Part shown: positions 46,139-58,922 of the stretch, one piece after another
Position numbering within the stretch: position 1 is the first letter of the stretch
Layout: every line of letters begins with the position of its first letter
NCBI GenBank assembly: GCA_033030425.1
Contig: JAUFSD010000002.1
Location: forward strand, 1,736,001-1,800,000
Origin: Verpa conica
Taxonomy: Eukaryota; Ascomycota; Pezizomycetes; Pezizales; Morchellaceae
Direction of reading: 5' to 3'
Length of the DNA: 64,000 bases
Notes under the pieces: generated by a model
The model's database searches: none
What the model was told of the DNA's origin: nothing
What the model saw: only the letters and a program-made list of their open reading frames with translations
Position numbers and translations under genes: made by a program

Positions 46139-49100
46139 AGAACATTCTGGTGTATTTCCGGGTACGGGGGGGCGAGCGACGGGCAGGCTCCGGGAGCTAG
46201 CTGTTACATCAAGCGAGTTTTTCGGCAATGGCAACGGGGACAAAACCGATACCGGGAATCGACGGGAAGTCCCCGTAACCCGTTGTAAGCGGAAGAGAAG
46301 TGTCAGCAGTCACCTGCCTGTCATGGGACGACGGACCGTGCGATGTCAGCTTGTTGAGCCTCACCCTTAATTCGGTCTGCTCCGCCCCGTCTTACTTCGG
46401 AGAAACCAACAACTTTTTGGCACATGAATGTGTGCGACCGACCCCGAAAAGTATCTGCTTGTCTCATACCATCTGCAGAATAAAGTCTTCCCGTTAAAGG
46501 CAGTGTTAATAAGGTTGGTTGGTGGTACAATTCCCATTTCTAGAAACGAACATGAAAATCAGGGGCTCGGGGAAAGACTTTGGGCACAAACTGGCTTATC
46601 CGACAGCACCTTAAGCTCCTGTACTCCCCCAACAGGAGGGCTGTGACTTTGCAGATAATGCAAGTACCTGCATATGCGCATATGTGTGGGTTAGGGGTAA
46701 AACACCACGTACACGTCATTCCTTGCATCAAGGTGATAAGCCTCAATATCTTACTATAACACGTTACAAGCTCACTGGCACTATTAGGTATCTCCATTTC
46801 ATTGCCGAGTCCGCCCGCTAGTTCCGGTGTTTTAATTCCGAGTCCGAGGGCCAACTCTCCCCACCTATCGCTACCCTAACGCTTGGATGTTTGTTGGGCT
46901 TAAGAGCGACAAATACAAAAGGGCCCCTTATGCAGAGGTAGCCTTAGATAGATATGTAGTGGTGGCTGTGCAACAAGGCTAGAGGTTTGGGGAATATTTA
47001 ATAAAATATACTATAGTTGAGGTACATAAATCTACTGCTGGCTCATTAATCAGCTGTCAGAACTGCATACATCTGCGGTGTATACATGTAGTACTACTTG
47101 TGTGTGCCATATACTAGCAATTTCGCATGATCGCAAGTAATGCTTCCTTCGGTACGCTATCAACGCATGCGGCGTACAGATAAATGTACATGTAGTTCAC
47201 TTACTAACGCAATAAGGGTTATGTGGTTTATGCAACTCTCTAAGAAAAACAAGAATAGATATTTATCAAGTAGGGGCAGGCTACCCAAAGCGTGATTGTC
47301 TAGTCTCGGCACTATTATTCAAGAGAGAATTAGTCTGCGGGGCCGATTTTATGCATGTAGGATAAACCGGTTTGTTGTTAAAAAGAATACTACGAATTAG
47401 TGTTTCTGTTTAGGAATAGTTCGCAAAGGTCACAACTCCTAGAGAAGCCGGGTGATATAATTTTTATAGGAGGCTGCCATATTTGGTTTTTATGCTAAAA
47501 CTCCGACATACCCGAACCGGACTCCACGTTTTCTCGGGTCTGCCCGAAGACTAGTACGCATATATGTACCAAAGAGAGACACCCACATCGGTCTAAAATC
47601 GCCCAACTCGGCCTTAAAAGCGACACTCGGATCGGCAAAAAAATCCTTCATGTATCTACCAAGGATAGGCTATGCTGTTCCATCAATGCTAGAGCGGCGC
47701 CTCGTCCGTATGTTACTAACCTAAGAATTAGGCCTTTATATTTTGTGCGCAAGTAGTGCTCTATAGACACGTAGGAGAGACCTCCGCTTAGAGCCCCACC
47801 CTGCTGTAAGCCTAGTGTTTATGAAATCCTTGGCAAATTAACCCTTTACTGCATGTGGTTTTAACGTTTGTATCATGTAGCAAAATTAATAGACTAAGCT
47901 TCCTAGCCCACGATGTTATAATATTAGAAACTCTTTGTGGGGGGATCCGATTTTGCAAGGAGGTAGGACGAAAATCTGCATGCGCACTCTAAGGGTTGAT
48001 GATTCGTATATTTTTATACCTTGGGGGGCCACTATTCTAACAGACTCAGGTGATACTATGACAAAAGGCAAAGTTTACATGTACGGGAAAGCGGGGTGTT
48101 TTTGTTATGGCATTAGTGCGGTATTCTGGAAAATGCTAGATTAAGTCGGCTGTGTTATAGAATTTTTTGACCAACTTGGTAGCACTTCCAACTTAAAACC
48201 GTATTCACCGATGCGGTAGTGAGAACACCCCTTTTTCCGCTATTGTAGTATCCCCTAAACCGTTAGGCGGTTTTGAGTCCATATGGGCCCAATTTTACAA
48301 ACCAGTATAACTCAAAGAAATAAATTCTGATTCTTTTTTATGTGATTCAACATAGTAATTTATCTTTTTAGAAGCATAATAGCATATGGTAATAGGGGGC
48401 TGGTCGGTTACCTGAAGTTAAAAGTCCGACAACTATGGCCGGTGACGGTTTAAGGGATAGGATCATCAAATATCACGCGGTTTAGTTGCCTGGTCTCCGC
48501 CACCAAGGCTCGCCCACTTGGATTCTGCTGCCTATGCAAAGTGCTGATAAAATAAAGAGGATCCTATACGAATGCCATGAAACATCACATCTACGAGGCA
48601 TGAATAAATTATGCGAGATAGCAAAATGTTGCCTAGGAGATATCCATGGGAGTTGTCCCTTAGGGCGAAGAGCGAGGCAAGTATTGTGGCAGCTCGGTCA
48701 CTGGGTGAGTATTTCTCTAAGGCAGATTTCTCCAAGCTCCTCATATGGTAGGCGCCAAACCTGTTTTGGGAAAACTAGACAGAACAAGATTGCTCCACTA
48801 GGGCTAGGGTTATGATCATAAACAACAATGATTGCCACCGCCGCAAGGTTGACACGGTGCGCCATACGCTCCGAGCTGTCATGGGAATTTTAAATTTTCC
48901 ATCATTATGAGGCACTGGACCACTGGTATCTTCACTGCCACACCGAATGTGGCTTAAGCCGTTACATTAGCGTGACAGCTAAGCGTTATTATCATGATCT
49001 TATCTTATCTGTTATCCGTTATCCATACCCCAGAGCACTGGCGCGTGGCAGGCCTGCATGCGGCCCAGCCGCAAGGATTTGAGCTTTGACAGTCGCTGCG

Positions 49101-49851
49101 TAGCCCAGTATCTTCAGGCTTCTGTGGTTCTCTGGGGAAGGAGGGTTAACACGTATGCTTGGCCTATCGGTTTTTCGGCGGTTACCTCCATGCTAAGTGT
49201 TTGGCAGGACTAATCAGTGAACTCTATAAAATGACTGGAAGCCACCATACGTACGCGTTCGGCATTTATTTCACCAGTTTCATGCATGCTTTTTCTTTCG
49301 GCATCTGAGTCAATCTTAATTTAACGCAAAAACGGCTCTACTATTTCTAATAAAGTGTGAATAGAAAAAAAGGAAAAACCAGGCATGAAGTTCTCTGCAA
49401 GGGAAAATTTAGCTTTAACCTTATCAAATAGCGAGACTAGATCCCGTAGAATTTTCTCTCTCTCGTTGTACACGACTCGTTGTTGTTACGCACAGGATTG
49501 GATCATTCAAGGCAGCCAGCTTGTGGAACGCCGGCGCAGTGGTGGGGAGGGGGCACAGCCCACCTTGTCAGCCGTAGCACTGGGGGGACACATACTTGAT
49601 CTTGATCGATTTCAACAAAATTCCTTAACAATCATTCGCACATCTCAGGCGTATTCCGCCACCGTTCGCCTTTTCGAGCGTATTAGTACCAATCATATCT
49701 GTAGTGCTCCGCCCTTTCACCGGTCGCGATTGCGATGCTCGCACTTTAAAGTCCAGCTTCCAATTCTTTTTATTCCTTTCTTCCAGTTCTCCCTCTCAAC
49801 CCTACCCGGTATCTCTTTGTTCTAACTTATGCTAAATCTGAATCTCTAGCC

Positions 49852-51420
49852 ATGAATAAAATTCGGAGTGGTGTTCGCTCTCTATTGTCACGCTCTTGCA
49901 AGAAAGACGTGACTTCAAAGAAAACAGCAAATTCCGAGGACGCAACAGAACGACGAGGGGAAGAGAGTCCTAATTCTCCTCAAATTTCAAAGAAGAAGAG
50001 TTTCACGGCGGGGAATGCTGGATTCAACGTCTTTCAGGCTCGGATATACACCAAAGGAGACAGGAATAACTACCACTACAGTCCAGTCCCAGAGATAAAG
50101 CATCCAGAGATAAAGTACCCAGAGATAAAGCAGGTTCCTACATATCAGCTTCGGGTCGACCCACCAGACGACATTCCATTCAAACTAAGCGTTGACGAAG
50201 AGCAATACCGGAGTTTTATCATTTCCGCCTGCAACGTTACCCCTCCAGCATCACCAACTCTACAGTCGGAGTTTCGGAAGCCGAATTTGAAGATAAACAC
50301 CAATCTACCCGGATCCTGGACTATAGCACCTCTATCACCACCCATTTCAGCGGGTGCTCAGGCCTCCGAGACACAGCTACCAATTAACCAATACGAATAC
50401 CAGTCCCCCACACGTGCACCACCTTCCCCACCAATCCCAGCCCGACAATTTATACCATCACCATTACTAAACGCCTCTGACGATGTGCTCATACATATAT
50501 TTTCCAACCTCGACTCTCTTTCAACCATGGAATCATTGGCCTTGACCCACTCACGTTTCAACAACGTCCTCGCCCCAAACAAACTATATATCCTACGGGG
50601 CATCATCAACAACATGTCCCCCTCCGCGTCTAACCTCGTCGACCTCCTCCGGTCCACAGATACTTGCACCGCAAAAAGCTACTCCGAAGACTACGCTTAC
50701 GCTCTCGAAGTAGTGACGGCACTAAAGGTTCTTATCCAATCACGGTGTCGGTTCTTCTTAAAGCCCGAGAAGCTAGATTTCCACAACATTGCCGCAGAGC
50801 GGGCATTCAACGATGCGCTGTACAACATCTGGGCGTTCTGTATCAAGTTCCGAGACCAGGTCGGTGGGGATGTGGAGGAGCAGATGGAATGGCTGAGGAG
50901 GTTCAAGTTGGGGGAGCTGTTGGATATATTGGAGATATGGCAGTGTCTTGGGGTGCTCTTGAGACCTCTTGTGGATTGTCCGGAGTTGGCGAGGAAATAC
51001 GGCGTGATTAAGAATCGCGCACTATCGAGTAATTATAGTACGGAGGTTATTTCAGAACTAGGTTTGTTCCCCCCCCCCCCCTCTCCCCCCTTCTTCGTGA
51101 AACTTCATCCCCCCCGGCGCAGCGGAGACTGATTGTTTTTGTGCGTACGTACTATAGAGGAATGGATCGCATTTGTTCAAACTCAAGGTCTGGATATACT
51201 CAAGCCGATTGTCGAGTGGTCAGAGAAAGAGCACACTCAACGATACACAATAATCGTAGCGAAAGGACTACACAAATGGCAGAAACTTCAAGATAGAAAA
51301 TACTCCATGTTCCTCAAAGATGCAGCAAATAAGGTCTATCGAGACTTATCACTAGCCGAAGAAACTAAATTTGCACCTATATCTCCAGTAGGGAGTTGGG
51401 GTCCGACGACAGACTTCTAG
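49852..51420 (+). CDS. F-box-like protein, 2 exons, 490 aa
   Basis: Exons 49852-51061 and 51158-51420 join in frame (ISEL then EEWIAF). The N-terminal 200 residues are disordered and Pro/Ser-rich. They contain a three-fold PEIK repeat (HPEIKYPEIK). At about residues 205-250 an F-box-like motif reads LNASDDVLIHIFSNLDSLST followed by ALTHSRFNNVLAP, as in many fungal F-box proteins that recruit substrates to SCF ubiquitin ligases. The C-terminal half is helical with no further recognisable domain and ends GSWGPTTDF. The intron is unusual for its C13 tract (51069-51081) just behind the donor. Confidence 0.75.
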
Positions 51421-52353
51421 TTAAGAAATCATTACCTTCGTTTTTTTTTTTTTTTTTTTTCCTTCTTTTTTTTTTTTTTGTCTATATTATTATTTTTCAT
51501 GTACTGTATACACATTCGCTACTATTTTTTTTCTTTTTCTTGTTTATATCTATTTCTATTTCTATTTCTAGGGTGGCTGGTGTTTCTTTTATGGCGTTTT
51601 TTTTTTAATGTTTTCTTTCTTGGGGGGCTGGTTGCATGAGTATTTTCCTACCCGGGGGCATGAATGAATTGAACGAATTTACAAAGTATATTACTATATA
51701 TTTCACTCTTAAAAAGTTTCTCGTAGTGATCATAAATAGAGGTTGTATTTTTTTTCTCTCCATAATTACTCAAAAAATGAGTCACTTGATCAGTTTTAGT
51801 ACTTACAGCCCTATGTGCCAAATATATCATTCCCACACACCACGTAAAAAAAAAAAAAAAACCATATATATATATACACACTTCTAGGCACAAACTCCAG
51901 CCCCCCAAGTCTTTTTCACCGATGATAATAATAATAATAAAAAACTAATATCCCCCCCACCACCACTTTAGGTGGAGTGAATTCTATCTGATACATTAGT
52001 GCGTTCTATTCTGACGAAACCCCTCCTCTAAGTAGGCCTCACGAGAGCACCTTTTCAGTAGGTAAAAAATAAAATGCACTTTATATGCTTTCTCACACCA
52101 TCTTGAAGCGTGTGCGCGTGTTCAGCTTTATAAGGTAGGTTGATAAATCCCTCTTCGGGGGGGGGGAGTGGGGGTTCTCGGAGTCGTCAACTAGCTAGGC
52201 TGTAGATCTAGCACTTAGTTCTGCACCTATAGCGACGAGGCTGCATCTCAAGCTATATTAAGAGAGAGAGAGAAAAGACCCTATCTGGTTCTAAGGCCTA
52301 ACCAGTAAGCTCAGCCCACCCACAATAGCAGAAAGGAAAAGAAAGTAAAAAAC
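51421..52353. other. Intergenic, long T tracts and simple repeats
   Basis: Just after the F-box stop there are T22- and T16-type tracts, then (TTTCTA)n at about 51550-51570, an A17-type tract near 51845, (AAT)n near 51926, G10 near 52157 and (AG)n near 52263. I see no gene. Confidence 0.5.
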
Positions 52354-52734
52354 CTACGAGTACGCCATCAATAACACCTTCAGCTGGTCTCTAAGTACCT
52401 CAACAACCTCACCACCAAGAGATCCATCACCCCCGAGTTCCAACACCAGATTATGCAGACTCGCCGCCTCACCCAACGACCCCCGGAGGATCTTCACGGG
52501 ATCAACGGGGACCCCCCCAGTCTTTGTTACCGCTGCTGAACTATGGTGTTTTGAGCGCTGTTGGTGTGCGTCGATGCGGCAGAAGAATTGTCGGCGGTTG
52601 TGCAGAGTGTGGCGTGTAGATGGGGCTTCGACGACTTGTTTCCCACTCCAGTAGTTTAGCGGGGTTTGTGGGAGGTTGTTCTTATCGAGGAGGTGCAGGG
52701 TGGAGTGGTAGCAGGCTTCGAGTTGAGTGGGCAT
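52354..52734 (-). CDS. Small hypothetical protein, 126 aa, intronless
   Basis: A single minus-strand frame starting MPTQLEACYHSTLHLLDKN. Composition is protein-like: a first helical stretch, a middle His/Arg/Ser-rich region, and a C-terminal Leu/Val/Gly-rich part (LHNLVLELGGDGSLGGEVVEVLRDQL). I recognise no family. The start lies immediately next to a (TG)n microsatellite in its presumed promoter. Because it lacks introns and homology evidence, it could still be chance. Confidence 0.45.
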   Translation of the reverse strand: MPTQLEACYHSTLHLLDKNNLPQTPLNYWSGKQVVEAPSTRHTLHNRRQFFCRIDAHQQRSKHHSSAAVTKTGGVPVDPVKILRGSLGEAASLHNLVLELGGDGSLGGEVVEVLRDQLKVLLMAYS

Positions 52735-52736
52735 GA

Positions 52737-52737
<1 letters not shown>

Positions 52738-52766
<29 letters not shown>
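52738..52766. repeat. (TG)n microsatellite
   Basis: About thirteen TG units directly upstream of the minus-strand start at 52734. A (CT)n run also lies nearby at about 52876-52895. Confidence 0.85.
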
Positions 52767-52767
<1 letters not shown>

Positions 52768-53732
52768 TCTTTGTTTTTATTGATGTTGTGGGTTTCTATT
52801 TGCTGTTGTGAGATGGTCAGGGATATGGACTGGGGTCAGGTGTAGCGTAGTGTTGATAAAAGTGTGTGGTTTCTTTCTCTCTCTCTCTCTCTCTCTTGTG
52901 GATAAAAGGTGGGGTTTTCTTTGGTCGCATGAGATTGGATTCTATATATCGTTGAATTAAGAGTTATTTAAGGTGCGTTTATAATCAAGTTCTGTATGTG
53001 GCTTTGGTTTTTTTTTTGGCTTTCTATTGTTGTGTTAGGATGGGCACATGATCTGTTTTTTTTTCCCTTTCTTTATATGAATGGCGCTTATCATGCTTTG
53101 TATTTACCTGATGGAGAGGGGGGGGAGTAGTTTTGTTCACCTTATATCACTCGTTCGGTTTTGGTGGAAGGGTCAGAAAGGAAGGGAAAAAAACTCGGTG
53201 TCATGTAGCGCGGCGTTGGGCTATATAGAGCTGGGTTTGAATTTAATTTTATGAAACAGGAGCTAGCTATTAAGTTTGACGAGGGGGGAGATATATCTAA
53301 TACGCTGGTACTCTAATGTTCTTTATGAGAAATATCCGGCATCATCCTAGTAGGAATAACAGGGTTGAAACACATGGGTGTATAGATGGGGCAGTTTCTA
53401 GATTCCTACTCTATTGGTTATGGTTCCTTGGGTTATATGATTTTTAGTATATATGTATGATTGTGAGCTCGACTACAACAAATCAAGTTCGAGTCGGAGG
53501 TAGGCTGCAAGCAGGCCTAAGCTTAAATAAGGCCAACCAATGGTAGTAATATTTATGTTTGGTCATTTGTTGAAACGTTTCGAAAACCGCCCTAGATGAG
53601 GTATAATTCTAGCAAAAAACAAGTACTAAATATCAAATAGCCACAACCAATCCTGATACGGAATCTCTAAGAGCTCTATTCCCTTATAACCTGTGTGAAA
53701 AAAAAACCTCTAAAGGAATCCAAAACATCCAC
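52767..53732. other. Intergenic, no gene seen
   Basis: AT-rich DNA with a (CT)n microsatellite and several T and G runs. No frame or RNA could be supported. Confidence 0.4.
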
Positions 53733-54713
53733 TTAAATCTTCACATCCTCCATCTCAGCCACCTTCTCATCCTTCTTCTCGATATCCCCCGCCTTCGCAA
53801 CCCCCACTGCCGCCTCCCCCGCCTGCCACACCACACTCGTCCCCAGCACCGCGTCAACCGCCACCTTCCCAACATTCCCCGTCGCCTCACGGGCACTCCC
53901 AACAAGCCCTTTAGCCTCCTGCCCATAATTCTCCTCCGCCGCCCTCTCGGCACTATCCCCAACCGCAGCAGACGCATCCGCCGCACTACAAAACTCAGCA
54001 CACTCCTAACCACCACTAATAGAGAGGGGACAATATCACCTTTGACCCAAACTCCTAGCAGCATCCGACGTAACCTCAATAGTCTCATCCACCATCTCCC
54101 TCACCAACCCCTTCTCACCACTGTCATCCTGCTTACCCCCAGCTCCCAACTTCTCACCAACCCACCTCCCGGCCTCGAACGTCGCATTACTCACCGCACT
54201 AGCCACTATCCCCGACAGCTCCGCGATCTTAGCGCTCCCCTCGACGGCCCCATTCACAATACTATGAGTAGTCTCCGAGAAATGCACTTCATCGCCCGCG
54301 ACGCCGGTGATGGCCTTCTTTAGCGCGTACACAAGGTCTTCTGCATCGTCTACGAGTGCATTTTTTAGGAACCCGTTGGCGGTCAAGATGGCTTCGAAAT
54401 GCGCAGTTTCGGCGGGGAAGAGGGCCGGTAGTGTTAGTTCTATGAAGCCGGTGTCGGTGCGGGAGAGCGGTGTGGCGAGGAGGTAGGTTTGTTTGTCTTT
54501 TGTGCACACGGCGATGCAGGTTGGTGGGAGGGGGATGGTTAGGGTGTTGATTGTGAGGAGGAGCTTTGGGGAGGGTGTTTCTGTGGAGGTGATGGGGGGT
54601 GGTGGGGTGAGTGTTAGAGTGCCCGAGGCGAGGGGTACCCGGGAGGTGGGGACGAGTTGGATTGCGGTGACGGTGGGGATCTGGAGAAGGGGGGTGGTAG
54701 TAGTGGTGGCCAT
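53733..54713 (-). CDS. Senescence/spartin-associated domain-like protein, 2 exons, 308 aa
   Basis: Exons 54713-54040 and 53985-53733 join in frame across a 54-nt intron whose acceptor is TTGTAG, giving ARSLGQ followed by SAADASAAVG. The N-terminal 110 residues form a beta-rich, Thr/Leu/Pro-rich region (LLLTINTLTIPLPP, TYLLATPLSR). From about residue 130 there is an Ala/Gly/Val-rich helical domain with VNGAVEGSAKIAELSGIVAS, GRWVGEKLG, and ENYGQEAKGLVGSAREATGN followed by VGKVAVDAV. The YG.eA...gNvg pattern is that of the plant senescence/spartin-associated domain, whose members associate with lipid droplets or membranes. The assignment is by motif impression, so treat it as probable. It ends in a charged KKDEKVAEMEDVKI tail. 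Confidence 0.7.
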
Positions 54714-56244
54714 TGTTTAGAGCTGTGAAGGTAATGGGAGTCTTCCAGAGGATTGATATCGCCTTGTGTAGAAATACAAAAGTCCAAGTATTTACAGAAT
54801 ATCAAGACTTCTGACCCTGGCGACGTCATTGTGCATTCATCGCTGAGCCTCATGGTGATCTTGACCAGAATAGAAGTGTCAGTCTTCTTGACCAATAGAA
54901 GTGTCGGTCTGCGCACCGGGATTCGATTACTACTCGACACCCCCGATTGCGGCTCCGACACATGTCCCGGGTAATACACCGTCACCACCGCATATCACAT
55001 ACTCCATGAGTTAAGATACCCGCCTTTTTAAGCTCAGGCTCATCTCCTCGATAAATGTCATTTACTTGTATTACACCAGCTCAGCCGGGGCGGTGTCAAC
55101 TTGCGTAACCTTCCCCCTCATGCATAAGCCACATGCGCATACATACGCGAAAAGTAAAGAAAAACCCCGAAGATTCGCCGTGAACCCCCCCCCCCTGGAC
55201 GGGAAAATTACAAAAAGCTGCGGGATTTCAAGGCTATACCTTCAGAATCGGGGAGAATATCTTTTTTCTTTTCCCACCCCCCCTCATATTGTTAGTTTTT
55301 TTTTCTCTTCCCGATCTGTAATATTACAGGCGCCAAGATTGACTCAATGGCTTTTATTTAAAGGGGGGGGGGAGAAGAATTGGGTCGGTGGGATTAATTT
55401 AGTACCCATTGGGAGTGAGTTGTGATTCCCGGGCGCTGGAATATCCGACATATCGATGATCTACATTCTGCAGAGCTTGATTCCCGTGTGGAACGTTCGT
55501 GACGGCTTAATTGTTGTCCGGTGCGGGACTGTGTGCGGGGGGAGGGGGAGGGGGAGGGGGAGCTTGATGTAGGTACAGGACGGGCGGAGGGAGAAGATCC
55601 GGCACTGTAATAATGATCTGAGGGTTATGTATGCATAATACTGTGAACCTGCATGAACACATGTAAGTACAATAGATAGAGCTCGATCGAGATAACTAGG
55701 GATACTCTATTGAACAAGACCAGTTCAGTTTCGTACGGCTTCATAGTGCTCTGTATGTTTCTTTAGGGTTTGATATAATCTACTCACCTTCCTAAGTGGT
55801 TTATCTGTGTACGCCCAATCGGGCAAATACAAAAAGGTGTACGAGTGAGGGCTAATGATTCAACCGCTTTTTGTATCAATTTGTTTCATCTACAGTGTGT
55901 ATATGGCTTATATGTACGTATCATACGATTCTAATCGCAATCACCCTTGCCAGGCATGCAATAATGAAGCTGCGAGGGAAACAATGCTGCATGAAGTATG
56001 AGACGGATCAGAAACTTGAGATATAGATACATATATCCCCGAGTTTATACATCTAGTACAACATCGAAAAGTAGACCAAGTACTGGTTGTGCTAGAGTAC
56101 AGTAAATTATGTCTAACTGAACCCCGCCTTCAACACCATGATACATATAACCAAACGCCGAAACAAAAAAAATAACTCCGTCTACAGTAAATAGAACCCC
56201 CCCTCCATTATATAAAAAAGAAAAAAGTAGTAGAAAAGAATAGA
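54714..56244. other. Intergenic with (GGGGGA)n tract
   Basis: No gene supported. Holds C11 (about 55185-55195), G10 (about 55363-55372) and a (GGGGGA)n tract at about 55537-55561 capable of forming a G-quadruplex. Confidence 0.45.
55537..55561. repeat. (GGGGGA)n G-quadruplex-type repeat
   Basis: Four successive G-runs of five or more separated by single A residues on the plus strand, enough for an intramolecular G-quadruplex. Confidence 0.7.
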
Positions 56245-58401
56245 TCAACTAGCAATACCCGAAAACATCATATCCCACTCTTGCCAATTGATATCCTCAC
56301 TATAATCATTCCCCAAGTCCCAGTTCCCAAAATCAACATGCGTCAACGTCTGCACAGACATCGGGGTCTCGCCCGAAAACTCCACCGCAGAATCCGACTC
56401 TACACTAGAACTATTATGATGAAAACCCAGCCCACTAGTCTGTATGACCATATCCCTCTTCTTCAAATCCCCCTCACCGCCGTCCACACCAGCATCAGTA
56501 GCCCTTCTCTTCCTGCCAACGCCCTTCTTCCCCTGCTTCTCCGCCACGCTCGAGAGCCTCTTGACAGCATCCTTATCCTCCGCCACCCGCTTCGTAAAGA
56601 TCGCCAGAGTACCCGAGAGGATCATGAACGACCATCTCTTATCCTCACACATGAACTTTGCAATCTCACTAACCTTTTCCACCGCCTTTGAGGCCGCGGC
56701 CCTGAGCTGTGGAGAATAATCCGTGATGGGATCATGTTTGATACTCAGCGCGACAAGGAAGCACCTAACCTGGGCATAAAACATGATACCCCAAATACTC
56801 GGCCCTGTCCTCAACAACTCCTTACTCGCGAAATCCAACGCCCTCACCGCATCGTTCGCCAGTCTCAACCGTGTATTCGCGACATTGGGAACCAATTGCG
56901 AAAACAGCACCGCCTCCGCGTCCGACGTCGGCTTAAAGAACGGCCCGTAGAACAACAGTCGGATCGCAGCGTAGTTGAGCTCCAAGTGTGCTCGCGTCAC
57001 TTCGTTCCAGCTGTGTGCGCCCCCGTCGCGGATCCGCTGGCCGAGTGCTTCGACCTCTTGCTCGACGGCGCGGAACTGACATGCGCTGACGTGTGTGAAT
57101 CTGTCGGCGCGGAAACAAACAGGGTGGATCCTCCCGAGTGTTAGTGCTTGCTGTATCAGTTCGGTAAAGTACTCGTGTGGCGGGTTGGATGGGTTCTCGA
57201 GGTCGATTGGTGAGGGGAGGTCTACGTTGATGTCGTCTGTATCAATCATTAAGGGGTAACCTTTCCCGGTGCTGGTCCTATATTTATAACGAACAAGGTG
57301 GTATCAGTTTCTAGAACCAAAATAATAATAATATGCATCTATAGAAAGGTTAGGAGGTACCAGCGGTCCTTGCAGAAAATTGCCCAGAAGAGTCGTCGTT
57401 TCATTTCTTGCATGAGTGGGTGCTCGTGTGCGTAGGATTCTTTACGGTGTAGTCGGAGTTCGAATGCCATACGGACAGCCTGTAGGTGTGTAATGTTAGT
57501 ATTTTGTATATATATATAGAATTGTGGTTTAACCGTACAGCAGCTAGTCTAAGAGGCCATGTTTCTACCCCCTCGAGTCCTTCGCATTGGAGCTCAAGAG
57601 TCAAGTGCATTAAAGTCAGCGCTTGAAGCGCTTGTAATGAGGGTTTATATTTGCTCATATGGTTCTTGAGCTGGTGCTCAAGAACACGCTTGATGTGGAG
57701 AAAATCACGTGTCGAGACTATTGCTCCCGGCAGTCGTGCTGCTACACCATACATGGCCGAAAGGAGCAGCTGGGTCGGTTCTATCGAGTCGAAATAGGCG
57801 GCGCCTATAATAGGGATATATGGGTGGACATGTGAAAAAAACCTACAATTGTGTCAGTTTTAGGGGTAAGTGGTTTTAGGGGGGAGGGGGGGCCAAATTA
57901 CAGCTGCCTGAGGTACTGGGCGACAGGTTTGTCAAGCCGTAACTCTTGATCGCCGTCAGTCTCGCTGCCTATCCAAGGTGAGGTCGAGGACTTGTGCTGA
58001 GATGCAACTTCCTGACGGAGACGGAGAACGCGGGTGGCACTTGGCCCATCGCTGGGTAGTAAGCTAGCTTTCGACAGCTGGAAGCCACCAAATGCCGAAT
58101 TGGAACCGTTGAGGATGATAGCTCTAATGTGGGGAAAAGAAAAGAAAAGAAAGAAAAAAAAGAGAAAGTAGTTAGCACTTGGGCTATTTCTATTACAAAA
58201 TAAGAATATACCCTACCCGTCCTTCGGAGCTTGTGAGCGCGAGTTATTAGAATCTGAGGCTTCCCAGTCCTTGACGCACTCCAGACCGTGTTCCTGGCAC
58301 CACACGCAGCTGGCCGACCCGCCGCCGCCGTCGGGCAGCGAGCACTTGAGGTGGCGGCGCCGGCAGTCGAGGCAGGACTTTCGAGGTTTGTGGTAGACCA
58401 T
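56245..58401 (-). CDS. Zn(II)2Cys6 transcription factor with fungal-specific TF domain, 5 exons, 620 aa
   Basis: Exons 58401-58217, 58123-57902, 57842-57539, 57479-57361 and 57277-56245 total 621 codons in one frame. The binuclear zinc cluster is at the very N-terminus: CLDCRRRHLKC, then an extended Gly/Ser loop, then CVWCQEHGLEC. The middle homology region follows (FFSHVHPYIPIIGAAYFDSI, MAFELRLHRKE, RRLFWAIFCKDRW, GYPLMIDTDDINVDLP), typical of PF04082 regulators of metabolism. The C-terminus is acidic and aromatic (FGNWDLGNDYSEDINWQEWD), a likely activation region. The target pathway is unknown. It is divergently arranged with another Zn cluster regulator. Confidence 0.92.
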
Positions 58402-58922
58402 AGCTGATATGTGCGAGATGCGTGTATCTGGTGAGATCAGAGTATATACCCACCTAGCTGCGGGGCGGGCCAGGCAAGAGAAGACCTACCCTACATATGA
58501 TGATCGGATTACGGGACCTTTGCCATGCAACGCTCCATTTTAATCTCAGGTTCTTTTTTCCTTTTTCTTTTCCAAGCGATGCGGTGTGCCCAGAGCCCAC
58601 CGGCTGTGCCACCTTCCGTTTGGACGGAATGCGGGGGAGGGTAAGGATTATGCATCAGGGGTTCACTAATTGTGCATCTTGCAATTGTCTGGGGGTGGGT
58701 TTTTTTTTCCTTGTGCACCCGTGGACTTCCGCAGGGGGGGAGAACGATGAAATGAGGGGGAATGCAGGACACAATCAAGAGAAGAAAAAAACCTAGACAC
58801 GGCGCCGGATTATTCCACCCACCGACAGTGTAGTTAGTTATGCTTCTCCACACAAATCCGTGACCCCGGTGTAACCATTGCGGGATGAAAATCCTCTCCA
58901 ATCCTCAATTACCTCAAGTACC
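58402..58922. promoter_or_regulatory. Shared upstream region of two divergent Zn(II)2Cys6 genes
   Basis: This 521-bp spacer separates two outward-facing start codons and must hold both promoters. It has GC-rich and T-rich patches. No CGG triplet pair typical of Zn cluster sites stood out as certain. Confidence 0.45.

Larger units (their letters stand above)
42093..49851. other. Long gene desert, about 7.8 kb
   Basis: No supported protein gene. It contains a C14 tract (42418-42431), a possible tRNA-like/SINE head near 43167-43235, a perfect 9-bp hairpin (46115-46138), A15 and T14 tracts near 45160-45200, and three copies of TACATGTAGT (45473, 47083, 47187). Open frames near 45303 (minus), 46300, 47935 and 48486 were examined and not accepted. 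Confidence 0.45.

Noticed and set aside
49385..49825. 146-codon plus-strand frame before the F-box gene
   Set aside because: Ends just before the F-box ATG, has Ser/Arg-rich random composition, and is best read as promoter and leader.
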